A model generated the notes under the pieces. The model did not search any database, was not told where the DNA came from, and saw only the letters and a list, made by a program, of their open reading frames with translations. The position numbers and the translations under genes were made by a program. From Cellulomonas sp. URHE0023 (GTDB lineage: Bacteria; Actinomycetota; Actinomycetes; Actinomycetales; Cellulomonadaceae), in assembly GCF_000688475.1 (NCBI RefSeq), contig NZ_JIAN01000006.1, positions 1 to 64,000 on the forward strand: DNA of 64,000 nucleotides, read 5' to 3'. Below, piece after piece: positions 33,220 through 42,258 of the stretch (the stretch's first letter is position 1; each line of letters starts with the position of its first letter).

Positions 33220-33831
33220 GTGATCGCGTCGGTGCATGGCACGGTGCTGGCGGTGCGGCTCGACGCGGCGGTCGTCGAGGTCGGCGGTGTCGGGCTCCTG
33301 GTGCACGCGACGCCCGCGACGCTCGCCGGGCTGCGCGTCGGCTCGTCGGCCCGGCTCGCGACGTCGCTGCTCGTGCGGGAGGACGCGCTGACACTCTTCG
33401 GGTTCGCCGACGAGGACGAGCGTGAGGTGTTCGAGGTGGTGCAGACCGTCAGCGGTGTCGGGCCGAGGCTCGCCCTCGCGATGCTCGCCGTGCACACCCC
33501 CGACGGCCTGCGCCGGGCGGTGCTCGACGCCGATGTTAAGGCCCTGCAGCGCGTCCCGGGGATCGGCCTCAAGGGTGCCCAGCGCATCATCCTCGAGCTC
33601 AAGGACCGGATCGGTGTCCCGGCCGTCGTGTCGTCCGCTCCCGCCCAGGCGGCTCCGGGCGACCGTCGTGACATGGTGGTCGAGGCGCTCGTCGGGCTCG
33701 GCTGGACGGCGCGAGCCGCGGGCGACGCGGTCGCGATGGTCCTGGAGGGTTCCGAGGGCCCGGTCGCCGAGGACGAGATCGCGGGCGTGCTGCGTGCCGC
33801 CCTTCGGACACTGGGTGGCGGGCATGCCTGA
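33220..33831 (+). CDS. ruvA: Holliday junction branch migration protein RuvA
   Basis: 203 residues; GTG behind CCAGG. OB-fold (1-62), tandem helix-hairpin-helix motifs ([13 protein letters not shown] and [16 protein letters not shown]), a Pro/Ala linker, and the C-terminal RuvB-binding domain ending in RAALRTLGG. Tetramers hold the junction square. Overlaps ruvB by eight bases. Confidence 0.95.
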   Translation: MIASVHGTVLAVRLDAAVVEVGGVGLLVHATPATLAGLRVGSSARLATSLLVREDALTLFGFADEDEREVFEVVQTVSGVGPRLALAMLAVHTPDGLRRAVLDADVKALQRVPGIGLKGAQRIILELKDRIGVPAVVSSAPAQAAPGDRRDMVVEALVGLGWTARAAGDAVAMVLEGSEGPVAEDEIAGVLRAALRTLGGGHA

Positions 33832-34879
33832 CGACGACGAGCTCGTGACCGAGCGGTTCGGAGCGGAGTCGCTCGTCCGTACTGCCGCCGACGACATCGA
33901 GCGTGCTGCCGAGGCGGCCCTGCGGCCGCGCAACCTCGGGGAGTTCGTCGGTCAGCGTGTGGTCCGCGACCAGCTGTCGCTCGTGCTGCAGGCCGCGCGC
34001 GCCCGCGGTCGCGCACCCGATCACGTCCTGCTGTCCGGACCGCCCGGCCTCGGCAAGACGACCTTGGCCATGATCATCGCCGCCGAGCTGGCCACCTCCT
34101 TGCGCGTCACGAGCGGGCCGGCCATCCAGCACGCGGGTGACCTCGCCGCAGTGCTGTCGTCGCTCGAGGAGGGAGAAGTCCTCTTCATCGACGAGATCCA
34201 CCGGCTCGCGCGCCCTGCAGAGGAGCTGCTCTACGTCGCGATGGAGGACTTCCGGGTCGACGTGATCGTGGGCAAGGGCGCTGGTGCGAGCGCGATCCCG
34301 CTGTCGCTCCCGCCGTTCACCGTCGTCGGCGCGACCACGAGGGCCGGCCTGCTGCCGGCTCCTCTGCGCGACCGGTTCGGCTTCACGGGCCACCTCGACT
34401 TCTACTCGACCGACGAGCTGGAGCGCGTGCTCCTTCGGTCGTCCGGCCTGCTGGGCGTACCGCTCGCACACGAGGCCGCCGCTGAGATCGCCTCACGGTC
34501 GAGGGGGACACCCCGGATCTCGAACCGGCTGCTGCGACGGGTGCGCGACTGGGCGGAGATCCGTGGCGACGGCACGCTGAGCCTGGCTGCCGCACGCGCC
34601 GCGCTCGAGGTGTACGAGGTCGACGAGCTCGGCCTCGACCGGCTCGACCGCGCGGTTCTCACGGCGCTGTGCACGCGCTTCGGTGGGGGACCGGTCGGGT
34701 TGACCACCCTGGCGGTCGCCGTGGGCGAGGAGCCTGAGACCGTGGAGACGGTCGCTGAGCCGTTCCTGGTGCGCGAGGGTCTGGTCGGACGCACACCGCG
34801 CGGCCGGATCGCCATGCCGGCGGCGTGGGCGCACCTCGGGCTCGACGTGCCGCAGAGCGCCGGGACACTGTTCGGGTAG
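33824..34879 (+). CDS. ruvB: Holliday junction helicase motor RuvB
   Basis: 351 residues from the ATG at 33824. AAA+ core with Walker [10 protein letters not shown], Walker B LFIDEIHR, sensor 1 GATTRAG, arginine finger region PLRDRFGF, sensor 2 [12 protein letters not shown], and the C-terminal winged-helix DNA domain ending [14 protein letters not shown]. Pumps DNA through the RuvA junction. Start codon lies inside ruvA, so translation is coupled. Confidence 0.97.
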   Translation: MPDDDELVTERFGAESLVRTAADDIERAAEAALRPRNLGEFVGQRVVRDQLSLVLQAARARGRAPDHVLLSGPPGLGKTTLAMIIAAELATSLRVTSGPAIQHAGDLAAVLSSLEEGEVLFIDEIHRLARPAEELLYVAMEDFRVDVIVGKGAGASAIPLSLPPFTVVGATTRAGLLPAPLRDRFGFTGHLDFYSTDELERVLLRSSGLLGVPLAHEAAAEIASRSRGTPRISNRLLRRVRDWAEIRGDGTLSLAAARAALEVYEVDELGLDRLDRAVLTALCTRFGGGPVGLTTLAVAVGEEPETVETVAEPFLVREGLVGRTPRGRIAMPAAWAHLGLDVPQSAGTLFG

Positions 34880-34950
34880 GTTCAGGACTCTCGACAGCCC
34901 TTCGCCCCGGGCGAGCGACGCAGCACGGAACCCTCGTTGGTGGTCGTGCG

Positions 34951-34979
34951 TTGGAGCGGCGAGCCGCTACGCCTAGACT
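34951..34979 (+). promoter_or_regulatory. Promoter of yajC-secD-secF
   Basis: TTGGAG (34951-34956) and TAGACT (34974-34979) with an ideal 17-base spacer, 36 bases before yajC. Confidence 0.6.
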
Positions 34980-35015
34980 GCGGCGGACACACCACCCTGA
35001 TCGGAGCACTGAGCT

Positions 35016-35432
35016 GTGGACCCCATCCTGATCTTCATCGTCATCGCCGTGGCCGGCCTGCTGTTCATGTCGAACCGGACGAAGAAGCAGCAGCGTGCCG
35101 CCTCCGAGTTCCGCAACCACCTGGCGCCCGGCGACGAGGTCATGACGCACTCGGGCCTGCTCGGCACGGTCGTCGACGTCGAGGACGACGTCATCACGCT
35201 CGAGTCCACACCCGGCAGCCGTAGCCGTTGGATCCGCGCCGCGATCTCGAAGAAGATCGAGCCGCCGGTCGACGAGGTCGAGGACGAGTCCGAGGAGGAC
35301 GACGACGAGATCGAGGACGCCGAGACCGACGCGAGGCTGATCGAGAGCACCGACGACGACGTCATCGACGTCCCGGACGACCTGTCCTCCCTTCCCCCTG
35401 CCCGCAAGGACGGGGACGCAGACAGCAAGTAA
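35016..35432 (+). CDS. yajC: Preprotein translocase accessory subunit YajC
   Basis: 138 residues; GTG start. One membrane helix at 4-19 (ILIFIVIAVAGLLFM), then RTKKQQRAASEF and the conserved LAPGDEVMTHSGLLGTVVDV beta-domain. The last 55 residues are a long Glu/Asp tail not found in short YajC proteins. Partner of SecDF at the SecYEG channel. Followed by a hairpin and secD. Confidence 0.93.
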   Translation: MDPILIFIVIAVAGLLFMSNRTKKQQRAASEFRNHLAPGDEVMTHSGLLGTVVDVEDDVITLESTPGSRSRWIRAAISKKIEPPVDEVEDESEEDDDEIEDAETDARLIESTDDDVIDVPDDLSSLPPARKDGDADSK

Positions 35433-35438
35433 GCCACC

Positions 35439-35462
35439 GGTCCGGGCGACGCTGCCCGGACC
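35439..35462 (+). terminator. Hairpin between yajC and secD
   Basis: GGTCCGGGC (35439-35447) pairs with GCCCGGACC (35454-35462), six-base loop. May attenuate or stabilise; it directly abuts a TTG at 35463, making that TTG a poor secD start. Confidence 0.5.
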
Positions 35463-35516
35463 TTGACCCCACCCCCTGCTCCGGCAGGAGGTGCGCGCAC
35501 GAGAGAAGAAACTCCG

Positions 35517-37394
35517 TTGGCTCCTCCCACCCGCCGCCGCAGGCCCGTCCGCACGCTCGTCGTGCTCGGGATCATCATCGCCGCGCTGTTCGGCACGATC
35601 GCCGCCGGCGTGAAGTGGTCCGACGCGTCCTGGACGCCGAACCTCGCCCTCGACCTCGAGGGCGGCACGCAGATCATCCTGACACCGGTCGCGACCGACG
35701 GCGAGGACCTTCCCAGCGGCACGATCGACCAGGCCATCGGGGTGATCCGCCAGCGCGTGGACTCCTCGGGTGTCTCCGAGGCGGAGATCACGAGCCAGGG
35801 CGACAACATCGTCGTCGCCCTGCCGGGTCACCCGAGCGAGGAGACCCTCGAGCTGGTTCGGACGTCTGCGCAGATGGAGTTCCGTCCCGTTCTCGTGCAG
35901 GGTGCTCCCACGCCGGCCGCGGACACGCCCAGCCCGTCGTCGACGATCCCCGCGAACGGGGTCGAGGCGGCTGCCCCGGACCCGACGCCGACGCCGACGG
36001 ATGCCGCCCCGTCCGACGAGCCGACGAAGGCGACCCCGGACTCGCCGAGCGACGCCGCGTACTACGTCACACCGAAGGTCCAGGCCGACTACGACGCACT
36101 GGACTGCACGGATCCGGCCAACCGGACCGGCGGAGTGCCCGGTGACCCGACGAAGGCGTTCGTCACCTGCGAGCAGGACGGCACGGCCAAGTACATCCTC
36201 GGTCCGGTCGAGATCGAAGGTGCACGCATCAGCGGCGCGAGCTCCGGCCTCAAGCAGCTGTCGGGTGGCGGCACGAGCAACGAGTGGGTCGTCAACATCT
36301 CGTTCGACTCCAAGGGCACCGACCAGTTCACAGAGGTCACCACGCGCCTGCAGAGCCAGACCGCGCCGCAGAACCAGTTCGCCATGGTCCTGGACGGTCT
36401 CGTGATCTCGGCACCGAGCCTTGCGCCCGGCGTCATCATCGCCGACGGCAAGGCGGAGATCTCGGGCAACTTCACGCGTGAGTCGGCTGCCAGCCTCGCC
36501 AACCAGCTGAACTTCGGCTCCTTGCCCATCAGCTTCACGGTCCAGAGTGAGGAGCAGATCTCGGCGACGCTCGGATCCGAGCAGCTGCGGATGGGTCTGA
36601 TCGCCGGTCTGATCGGTCTGCTCCTGGTCGTCGTCTACTCGATGTTCCAGTACCGGGCGCTCGGTCTCGTGACCGTCAGCTCGCTCCTGGTCTCGGCGAC
36701 GATGACCTACGCGGTGATCACCCTGCTGTCGTGGCTCTACGGCTACCGGCTCTCGTTGCCCGGTGTGGCCGGCCTGATCGTGGCCATCGGCATCACCGCG
36801 GACTCGTTCATCGTGTACTTCGAGCGCATCCGGGACGAGCTGCGTGAGGGCCGCGTGCTGGTGGCTGCCGTGGAACGGGGCTGGGAGCGTGCGAGGCGCA
36901 CGATCCTTGCGTCCGACGCGGTCAACCTCCTTGCGGCCGTCGTGCTGTACCTCCTGGCCGTCGGTGGCGTGAAGGGCTTCGCGTTCACGCTCGGGCTGAC
37001 CACGATCCTTGACATCGTCGTGGTGTTCATGTTCACGCATCCCGTCCTGGAGCTGCTGTCCAAGACCAAGTTCTTCGGTCAGGGCCACGTCCTGTCCGGC
37101 CTCGACCCGCGGCGCCTGGGCGTTCCGGGCACCCGGTACGCGGGCCGTGGGCGCGTGGTCGCGGTGGCTCCCGCCGGAACGGGCACCGAGGACGCTGCTG
37201 CTCAGCCGGACAAGGTCGAAGCCGGTCCGCGTGTTCCCGTCGCCGTCGGTGCGGCGAACGAGGCGGGTCTGACCATCGCGGAGCGCCGTGCGGCGGCGAA
37301 GAAGGCCACGGTCGAGCCGACCGACGCGCCGGTCGACAGCGCGGCGATTGAGTCCGAGCCCGAGTCCGGGCGCACCGAGGGGAACGAGCACTGA
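35517..37394 (+). CDS. secD: Protein translocase subunit SecD
   Basis: 625 residues from the TTG at 35517, chosen for the upstream GAGAGAAG and the family-like PPTRRRRPVRTL start; TTG at 35463 would add 18 residues. First membrane helix, P1 domain with LDLEGGTQIIL, then a Pro/Thr/Ala-rich insert of about 60 residues (near 145-205), and five further helices from about 365 (motif IGLLLVVVYSMFQYRALG; D-loop GIAADSF-like GITADSFIVYFERIRDE). A 95-residue low-complexity cytosolic tail follows. Uses proton flow to pull exported proteins. Confidence 0.95.
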   Translation: MAPPTRRRRPVRTLVVLGIIIAALFGTIAAGVKWSDASWTPNLALDLEGGTQIILTPVATDGEDLPSGTIDQAIGVIRQRVDSSGVSEAEITSQGDNIVVALPGHPSEETLELVRTSAQMEFRPVLVQGAPTPAADTPSPSSTIPANGVEAAAPDPTPTPTDAAPSDEPTKATPDSPSDAAYYVTPKVQADYDALDCTDPANRTGGVPGDPTKAFVTCEQDGTAKYILGPVEIEGARISGASSGLKQLSGGGTSNEWVVNISFDSKGTDQFTEVTTRLQSQTAPQNQFAMVLDGLVISAPSLAPGVIIADGKAEISGNFTRESAASLANQLNFGSLPISFTVQSEEQISATLGSEQLRMGLIAGLIGLLLVVVYSMFQYRALGLVTVSSLLVSATMTYAVITLLSWLYGYRLSLPGVAGLIVAIGITADSFIVYFERIRDELREGRVLVAAVERGWERARRTILASDAVNLLAAVVLYLLAVGGVKGFAFTLGLTTILDIVVVFMFTHPVLELLSKTKFFGQGHVLSGLDPRRLGVPGTRYAGRGRVVAVAPAGTGTEDAAAQPDKVEAGPRVPVAVGAANEAGLTIAERRAAAKKATVEPTDAPVDSAAIESEPESGRTEGNEH

Positions 37395-38500
37395 TGGCCG
37401 CCGGATTCGCCCAGTGGGGCAACGACCTCTACACCGGTCGCCGCTCGTACAACATCGTCGGTCGGCGCAAGATCTGGTTCACGATCTCCACGATCCTCGT
37501 GATCATGTCGGCGATCTTCCTGGTCAAGCCCGGCCTCAACCCGGGCATCGAGTTCCGCGGAGGCTCGGAGTTCGTCGTCGCGGACGTCGCGGACAAGGAC
37601 CAGCAGCTGGCCATCGACACGGTCAAGAGCGTCGCGCCCGACGAGGAGCCGCGCGTCACCACCATCGGTGAAGACAGCATGCGGATCCAGACGTCCAAGC
37701 TCGAGAGCGAAGAGCTCGGTGAGGTCAAGGCCGCGCTCGCCGAGGCCTACGACGTCCCTGTAGGCAACATCTCGACGTCGTACATCGGTGCCTCCTGGGG
37801 CAAGGACATCTCCCAGAAGGCCGTCATCGGCATCATCGTCTTCCTGCTCCTGGTCACCGTCGTGATGTCGATCTACTTCCGGAACTGGCGGATGGCGCTG
37901 GCAGCCCTGATCGCTCTGTTCCACGACCTGGTCATCACGGTCGGGGTCTACGCCGCCGTCGGCTGGGAGGTCACGCCCGCGACCGTCATCGGCTTCCTGA
38001 CGATCCTCGGGTACTCGATCTACGACACGGTGGTCGTGTTCGACAAGGTGCGCGAGAACACCGCGGACACGCTCCTGCAGTCCCGGTGGACCTATGCGGA
38101 GAAGGCGAACCTGGCGGTCAACCAGACACTGGTCCGGTCGATCAACACGTCGATCGTGGCGCTTCTGCCCGTCGGCGCCATCCTGTTCGTCGGCGCGGTC
38201 GTCCTCGGTGCAGGAACGCTGCGTGACATCGCGCTCGCGCTGTTCGTCGGCATGCTCATCGGCACGTTCTCCTCGGTCTTCCTGGCCACACCGTTCGAGG
38301 TGGTGCTCCGTCAGCGCGAGCCGGCCATCAAGGCGCACACGGCGAAGATCCACGCCGGGCGCGCCGCGGTCGGCAGCGGCTCCTCCGACGAGGGCGACCT
38401 GGCCGCAGCTGGGCCGACGTACGTCCCGGCCGGAGCGCTCAAGGCCGGCTCGCACCAGGGCGTCACAGCCCAGCCGAAGCGACGGCCGACCAAGAAGTGA
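37394..38500 (+). CDS. secF: Protein translocase subunit SecF
   Basis: 368 residues; TGATG overlap with secD. Six membrane helices; GIEFRGGSEF in the small external domain, and the conserved TILGYSIYDTVVVFDKVREN and RSINTSIVALLPVGAI segments. C-terminal 60 residues are cytosolic and basic. Forms SecDF with SecD. Ends in a GTGA overlap with apt. Confidence 0.96.
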   Translation: MAAGFAQWGNDLYTGRRSYNIVGRRKIWFTISTILVIMSAIFLVKPGLNPGIEFRGGSEFVVADVADKDQQLAIDTVKSVAPDEEPRVTTIGEDSMRIQTSKLESEELGEVKAALAEAYDVPVGNISTSYIGASWGKDISQKAVIGIIVFLLLVTVVMSIYFRNWRMALAALIALFHDLVITVGVYAAVGWEVTPATVIGFLTILGYSIYDTVVVFDKVRENTADTLLQSRWTYAEKANLAVNQTLVRSINTSIVALLPVGAILFVGAVVLGAGTLRDIALALFVGMLIGTFSSVFLATPFEVVLRQREPAIKAHTAKIHAGRAAVGSGSSDEGDLAAAGPTYVPAGALKAGSHQGVTAQPKRRPTKK

Positions 38501-39090
38501 CCGATCTCGAACGCGCCTCGACAGAGGGCTCCCCGGTCGAGCGTCCGGGCCCGCTCCTTGCCCGGACCGACGTGCTGCGTCGCATCGACGAGCTCGTCCG
38601 GCTCGTCCCTGACTATCCCGAGCCAGGCATCCTCTTCCGGGACATCACTCCGCTGCTGGCCGACGCCCCGGCGTTCGCCGCCGTCATCGACGCGATCGCG
38701 GCCGCCGTCGACGGGCCTGTCGACCTGGTCGCCGGCATGGAGGCGCGAGGCTTCCTGTTCGCAGCCCCCGTCGCGCTCGCGCTGGGCGCCGGTGTGCTGC
38801 CGGTGCGCAAGGCAGGAAAGCTTCCCGGCCCGACGGCCTCGCAGTCCTACGCCCTCGAGTACGGCACCGCCACGATCGAGGTCCACCCGGACACGATCCC
38901 GGCGGGCGCGCGCGTCCTCGTGATCGACGACGTCCTGGCCACCGGAGGTACCGCGGCCGCGACGGTCGAGCTGCTCGAGCGGTGCGGTGCGGTCGTCGTC
39001 GGGCTCGCGTTCCTCGTGGAGCTGGAGGCACTGCGCGGTCGTGAACAGCTCGGGGGGCACCCGATCGACGTGCTGGTCACCGTCCCCTGA
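38497..39090 (+). CDS. apt: Adenine phosphoribosyltransferase
   Basis: 197 residues; GTG overlaps secF stop. PRPP loop VLVIDDVLATGGTAA with D144-D145, and the Apt-typical PDYPEPGILFRDITPLL and EARGFLFAAPVALALG. About 22 extra residues at the N-terminus. Salvages adenine to AMP. The secDF-apt-rel order is conserved in actinobacteria. Confidence 0.95.
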   Translation: MTDLERASTEGSPVERPGPLLARTDVLRRIDELVRLVPDYPEPGILFRDITPLLADAPAFAAVIDAIAAAVDGPVDLVAGMEARGFLFAAPVALALGAGVLPVRKAGKLPGPTASQSYALEYGTATIEVHPDTIPAGARVLVIDDVLATGGTAAATVELLERCGAVVVGLAFLVELEALRGREQLGGHPIDVLVTVP

Positions 39091-39159
39091 GATGCCCTAG
39101 GTGCGTTGTCGGTGCCGCCGCGGTCGTAGACTGACGCCTCGACCGTGGGAAGGGGGGCG

Positions 39160-41481
39160 ATGACCGAGGACGTCCGCACGCCAGAGACCGGTATCGACGG
39201 CCCCGACGCACCCCCCGGTTCGTCGTCGAGCCGGATGCGGTCACGCCTCGGACGGTTCGGTGCACGCAGCGGCGCGGCGTTCCCCGCGCTCGAGCCCGTG
39301 CTGCAGGCCGCCCGCACGAACCACCCCAAGGCTGACCTCTCCGTCGTCGAGCAGGCGTACGTCGTCGCGGAGAAGGCGCACCGGGGCCAGCTGCGCAAGA
39401 GCGGCGACCCGTACATCACTCACCCCGTCGCCGTCGCGACGATCCTGGCTGAGCTGGGCATGACGCCGTCCACGCTGGCCGCCGCCCTCATGCACGACAC
39501 GGTCGAGGACACCGACTACTCGCTGGACCAGCTGCGCCGTGAGTTCGGGCCTGAGATCGCGATGCTCGTCGACGGTGTGACCAAGCTCGACAAGGTCACC
39601 TACGGTGACGCCGCACAGGCCGAGACCGTCCGCAAGATGGTCGTGGCCATGTCGCGCGACATCCGCGTGCTGGTCATCAAGCTCGCGGACCGCCTGCACA
39701 ACGCCCGCACCTGGAAGTTCGTCGCGGCCGCGTCCGCGGAGAAGAAGGCCCGCGAGACCCTCGAGATCTACGCACCGCTGGCGCATCGCCTCGGTATGAA
39801 CACGATCAAGTGGGAGCTCGAGGACCTCTCGTTCGCCACGCTCTACCCCAAGGTCTACGACGAGATCGTGCACCTGGTCGCGGAACGTGCGCCGGCTCGC
39901 GAGGAGTACCTGGCGATCGTCCGGGACCAGGTGGGAGACGACCTGGGCAAGGCCAAGATTAAGGCCACGGTCACGGGCCGCCCGAAGCACTACTACTCGA
40001 TCTACCAGAAGATGATCGTCCGCGGCCGCGACTTCGCAGACATCTACGACCTCGTCGGTGTCCGCGTCCTGGTCGACACGGTCCGCGACTGCTATGCGGC
40101 GCTCGGTGCTCTGCACGCGCGATGGAACCCGGTCCCTGGCCGGTTCAAGGACTACATCGCGATGCCGAAGTTCAACCTGTACCAGTCGTTGCACACCACG
40201 GTCATCGGTCCCGAGGGCAAGCCCGTCGAGATCCAGATCCGCACGCATGACATGCACCGTCGCGCGGAGTACGGCGTCGCAGCGCACTGGAAGTACAAGG
40301 AGAGCACCAAGGGTGCGGTGCCGGATGCTGCCGGCAACGACATGCAGTGGCTCCGGCAGCTCGTCGACTGGCAGAAGGAGACCGCCGACCCCAGCGAGTT
40401 CCTGGACTCCCTGCGGTTCGAGATCGCCGGGTCCGAGGTCTACGTGTTCACGCCCAAGGGCGATGTCATCGGGCTCCCGTCCGGCTCTACCCCCGTCGAC
40501 TTCGCCTACGCGGTGCACACCGAGGTCGGCCACCGCACGATGGGCGCCCGCGTGAACGGCCGGCTCGTGCCGCTCGACTCCTCGCTCGAGAACGGGGACG
40601 TCGTCGACGTCTTCACCTCCAAGTCAGAGACCGCCGGCCCGTCACGGGACTGGCTGGGTTTCGTCAAGAGTCCGCGCGCCCGGAACAAGATCCGCCAGTG
40701 GTTCTCCAAGGAACGTCGCGAAGAGGCGATCGAGCACGGCAAGGACGCGATCGCGAAGGCGATGCGCAAGCAGAACCTGCCCATCCAGCGCCTGCTGTCG
40801 CACGAGTCGCTCGTCGCGGTCGCCAACGAGATGCGTTACGCGGACGTGTCGTCGCTGTACGCCGCGATCGGCGAGGGTCAGGTGTCCGCTGCGACCGTCG
40901 TCCAGCGTCTCGTCCAGTCGATGGGCGGCGAGAGCGCCAATGAGGAGGACCTCGCCGAGGTCGCCCGGCCGGGGTCGACGCAGCGCCGCGTACGCACGGG
41001 CGACCCGGGGGTCATCGTCAAGGGTGTCGACGACATCTGGGTCAAGCTCGCGAAGTGCTGTACGCCCGTGCCTGGCGACGACATCGTCGGCTTCGTCACC
41101 CGGGGCGCCGGCGTCAGTGTCCACCGGTCCGACTGCATCAACGTCGCGAGCCTTCGGACCGAGCCCGAGCGCATGGTGGACGTGCAGTGGAGCCAGACGA
41201 GCTCGTCGCTCTTCCTGGTGCAGATCCAGGTCGAGGCCCTCGACCGCAGCAGGCTCCTGTCGGACGTGACCCGTGTGCTGTCCGACTCGCACGTCAACAT
41301 CCTGTCGGCTTCGGTGTCGACGTCACGGGACCGCGTCGCGCTGTCCCGGTTCGTCTTCGAGATGGCCGAACCCTCGCACCTGGCGTCCGTGCTCGCCGCG
41401 GTCCGCAAGGTGGAGGGCGTCTTCGACGTCTACCGTGTCACGGGCGCGCGCACGGCCGACGGCCCGGTCATGCGCGCCTGA
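39160..41481 (+). CDS. rel: Bifunctional (p)ppGpp synthetase/hydrolase Rel
   Basis: 773 residues from the ATG at 39160, behind GGGAAGGGGGG. HD hydrolase domain intact (H112-D113 in LMHDTVED), synthetase domain with [16 protein letters not shown] and [16 protein letters not shown] ([20 protein letters not shown]), the Cys-Cys conserved domain ([13 protein letters not shown]) and a C-terminal ACT domain. Both activities should be present, as in the single Rel of most actinobacteria. A TAGACT at 39127-39132 may be its -10. Its end overlaps the next minus-strand gene by 14 bases. Confidence 0.97.
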   Translation: MTEDVRTPETGIDGPDAPPGSSSSRMRSRLGRFGARSGAAFPALEPVLQAARTNHPKADLSVVEQAYVVAEKAHRGQLRKSGDPYITHPVAVATILAELGMTPSTLAAALMHDTVEDTDYSLDQLRREFGPEIAMLVDGVTKLDKVTYGDAAQAETVRKMVVAMSRDIRVLVIKLADRLHNARTWKFVAAASAEKKARETLEIYAPLAHRLGMNTIKWELEDLSFATLYPKVYDEIVHLVAERAPAREEYLAIVRDQVGDDLGKAKIKATVTGRPKHYYSIYQKMIVRGRDFADIYDLVGVRVLVDTVRDCYAALGALHARWNPVPGRFKDYIAMPKFNLYQSLHTTVIGPEGKPVEIQIRTHDMHRRAEYGVAAHWKYKESTKGAVPDAAGNDMQWLRQLVDWQKETADPSEFLDSLRFEIAGSEVYVFTPKGDVIGLPSGSTPVDFAYAVHTEVGHRTMGARVNGRLVPLDSSLENGDVVDVFTSKSETAGPSRDWLGFVKSPRARNKIRQWFSKERREEAIEHGKDAIAKAMRKQNLPIQRLLSHESLVAVANEMRYADVSSLYAAIGEGQVSAATVVQRLVQSMGGESANEEDLAEVARPGSTQRRVRTGDPGVIVKGVDDIWVKLAKCCTPVPGDDIVGFVTRGAGVSVHRSDCINVASLRTEPERMVDVQWSQTSSSLFLVQIQVEALDRSRLLSDVTRVLSDSHVNILSASVSTSRDRVALSRFVFEMAEPSHLASVLAAVRKVEGVFDVYRVTGARTADGPVMRA

Positions 41482-42109
41482 CGACTTCGTCGACGTTCGC
41501 AGCGCGGGAAGGTGCCGCGACCTGGGCGCGGGGTGCCGGTTCGGGTGGGTCGGTCAGGTGTCGGAGTACCTCCCTCGCGCCCAGGATGCCCCGATGGCCG
41601 CCGAGCTGCTCGAGCTGGGTGCGAGCGAGCGCGGGATCGAACCCCGCGGCGAGGAGCGGTTCCAGCAGTTCCAGTGCCTGAGCGAGCGGCAGGTGGCGGC
41701 AGATGTCGAGGCCGGTGCGCTGAACCGTCGTGGCGCGCACGGAACCGACCTGGATCACGTCGTCCGCGGCAAACGTCGACTCGGCCGTCACCCGCAACGG
41801 GTGCGGATCTGCGCGTCGCGTGCGGGTTGGCACGAGTACATCGATCCGTCGCGGCGGGCACTGCCCTGTGTGCAGCCACACCGCGCTCCGGCGCCCGACG
41901 ACACCTCGCGCCGGCACGAGCTCGGCGATCGCGCCCGACCGTCGGGCCGGCGTCTCCTCCAGATCGGCAGCGATGGCCACGTCGCCCCACAGCGACCGGA
42001 CGACGCCGTCATCGAGGAGGCGCCACCATGCGGCCGCTCCGACGTCCGCCCGCCTGAGCGTCTCAGGGAGCTCGACGGTGCGGGCACGATACGGAGCAAG
42101 GACGTCCAT
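41468..42109 (-). CDS. AbiEi-like (type IV antitoxin domain) protein
   Basis: 213 residues from the ATG at 42109. N-terminal 5-70 looks like a winged helix ([28 protein letters not shown], then [12 protein letters not shown]), followed by the AbiEi-family core [19 protein letters not shown] and [20 protein letters not shown] helical end after 130 includes [17 protein letters not shown]. Similar stand-alone proteins are frequent in Cellulomonas-like genomes. No AbiEii toxin is next to it, so an antitoxin role is doubtful; a transcription regulator is as likely. Confidence 0.65.
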   Translation of the reverse strand: MDVLAPYRARTVELPETLRRADVGAAAWWRLLDDGVVRSLWGDVAIAADLEETPARRSGAIAELVPARGVVGRRSAVWLHTGQCPPRRIDVLVPTRTRRADPHPLRVTAESTFAADDVIQVGSVRATTVQRTGLDICRHLPLAQALELLEPLLAAGFDPALARTQLEQLGGHRGILGAREVLRHLTDPPEPAPRAQVAAPSRAANVDEVVRRA

Positions 42110-42204
42110 CCGACGAGCATCACGGCACCGAGGTGCTGGTGGGGACCTCGGCGGGAACTGTGGACAACGGCAGCCGACGGGTTCGGGCGGCGCGGCGCCA
42201 ACGA

Positions 42205-42238
42205 CGCAGGGACCGAGCCGACGGGCCCGGTCCCTGCG
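42205..42238 (-). terminator. Terminator after the DUF349 gene
   Basis: CGCAGGGACCG (42205-42215) pairs with CGGTCCCTGCG (42228-42238), 21 bases past the stop. Confidence 0.75.
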
Positions 42239-42258
42239 ACGATCACGACCCCGCTGTG

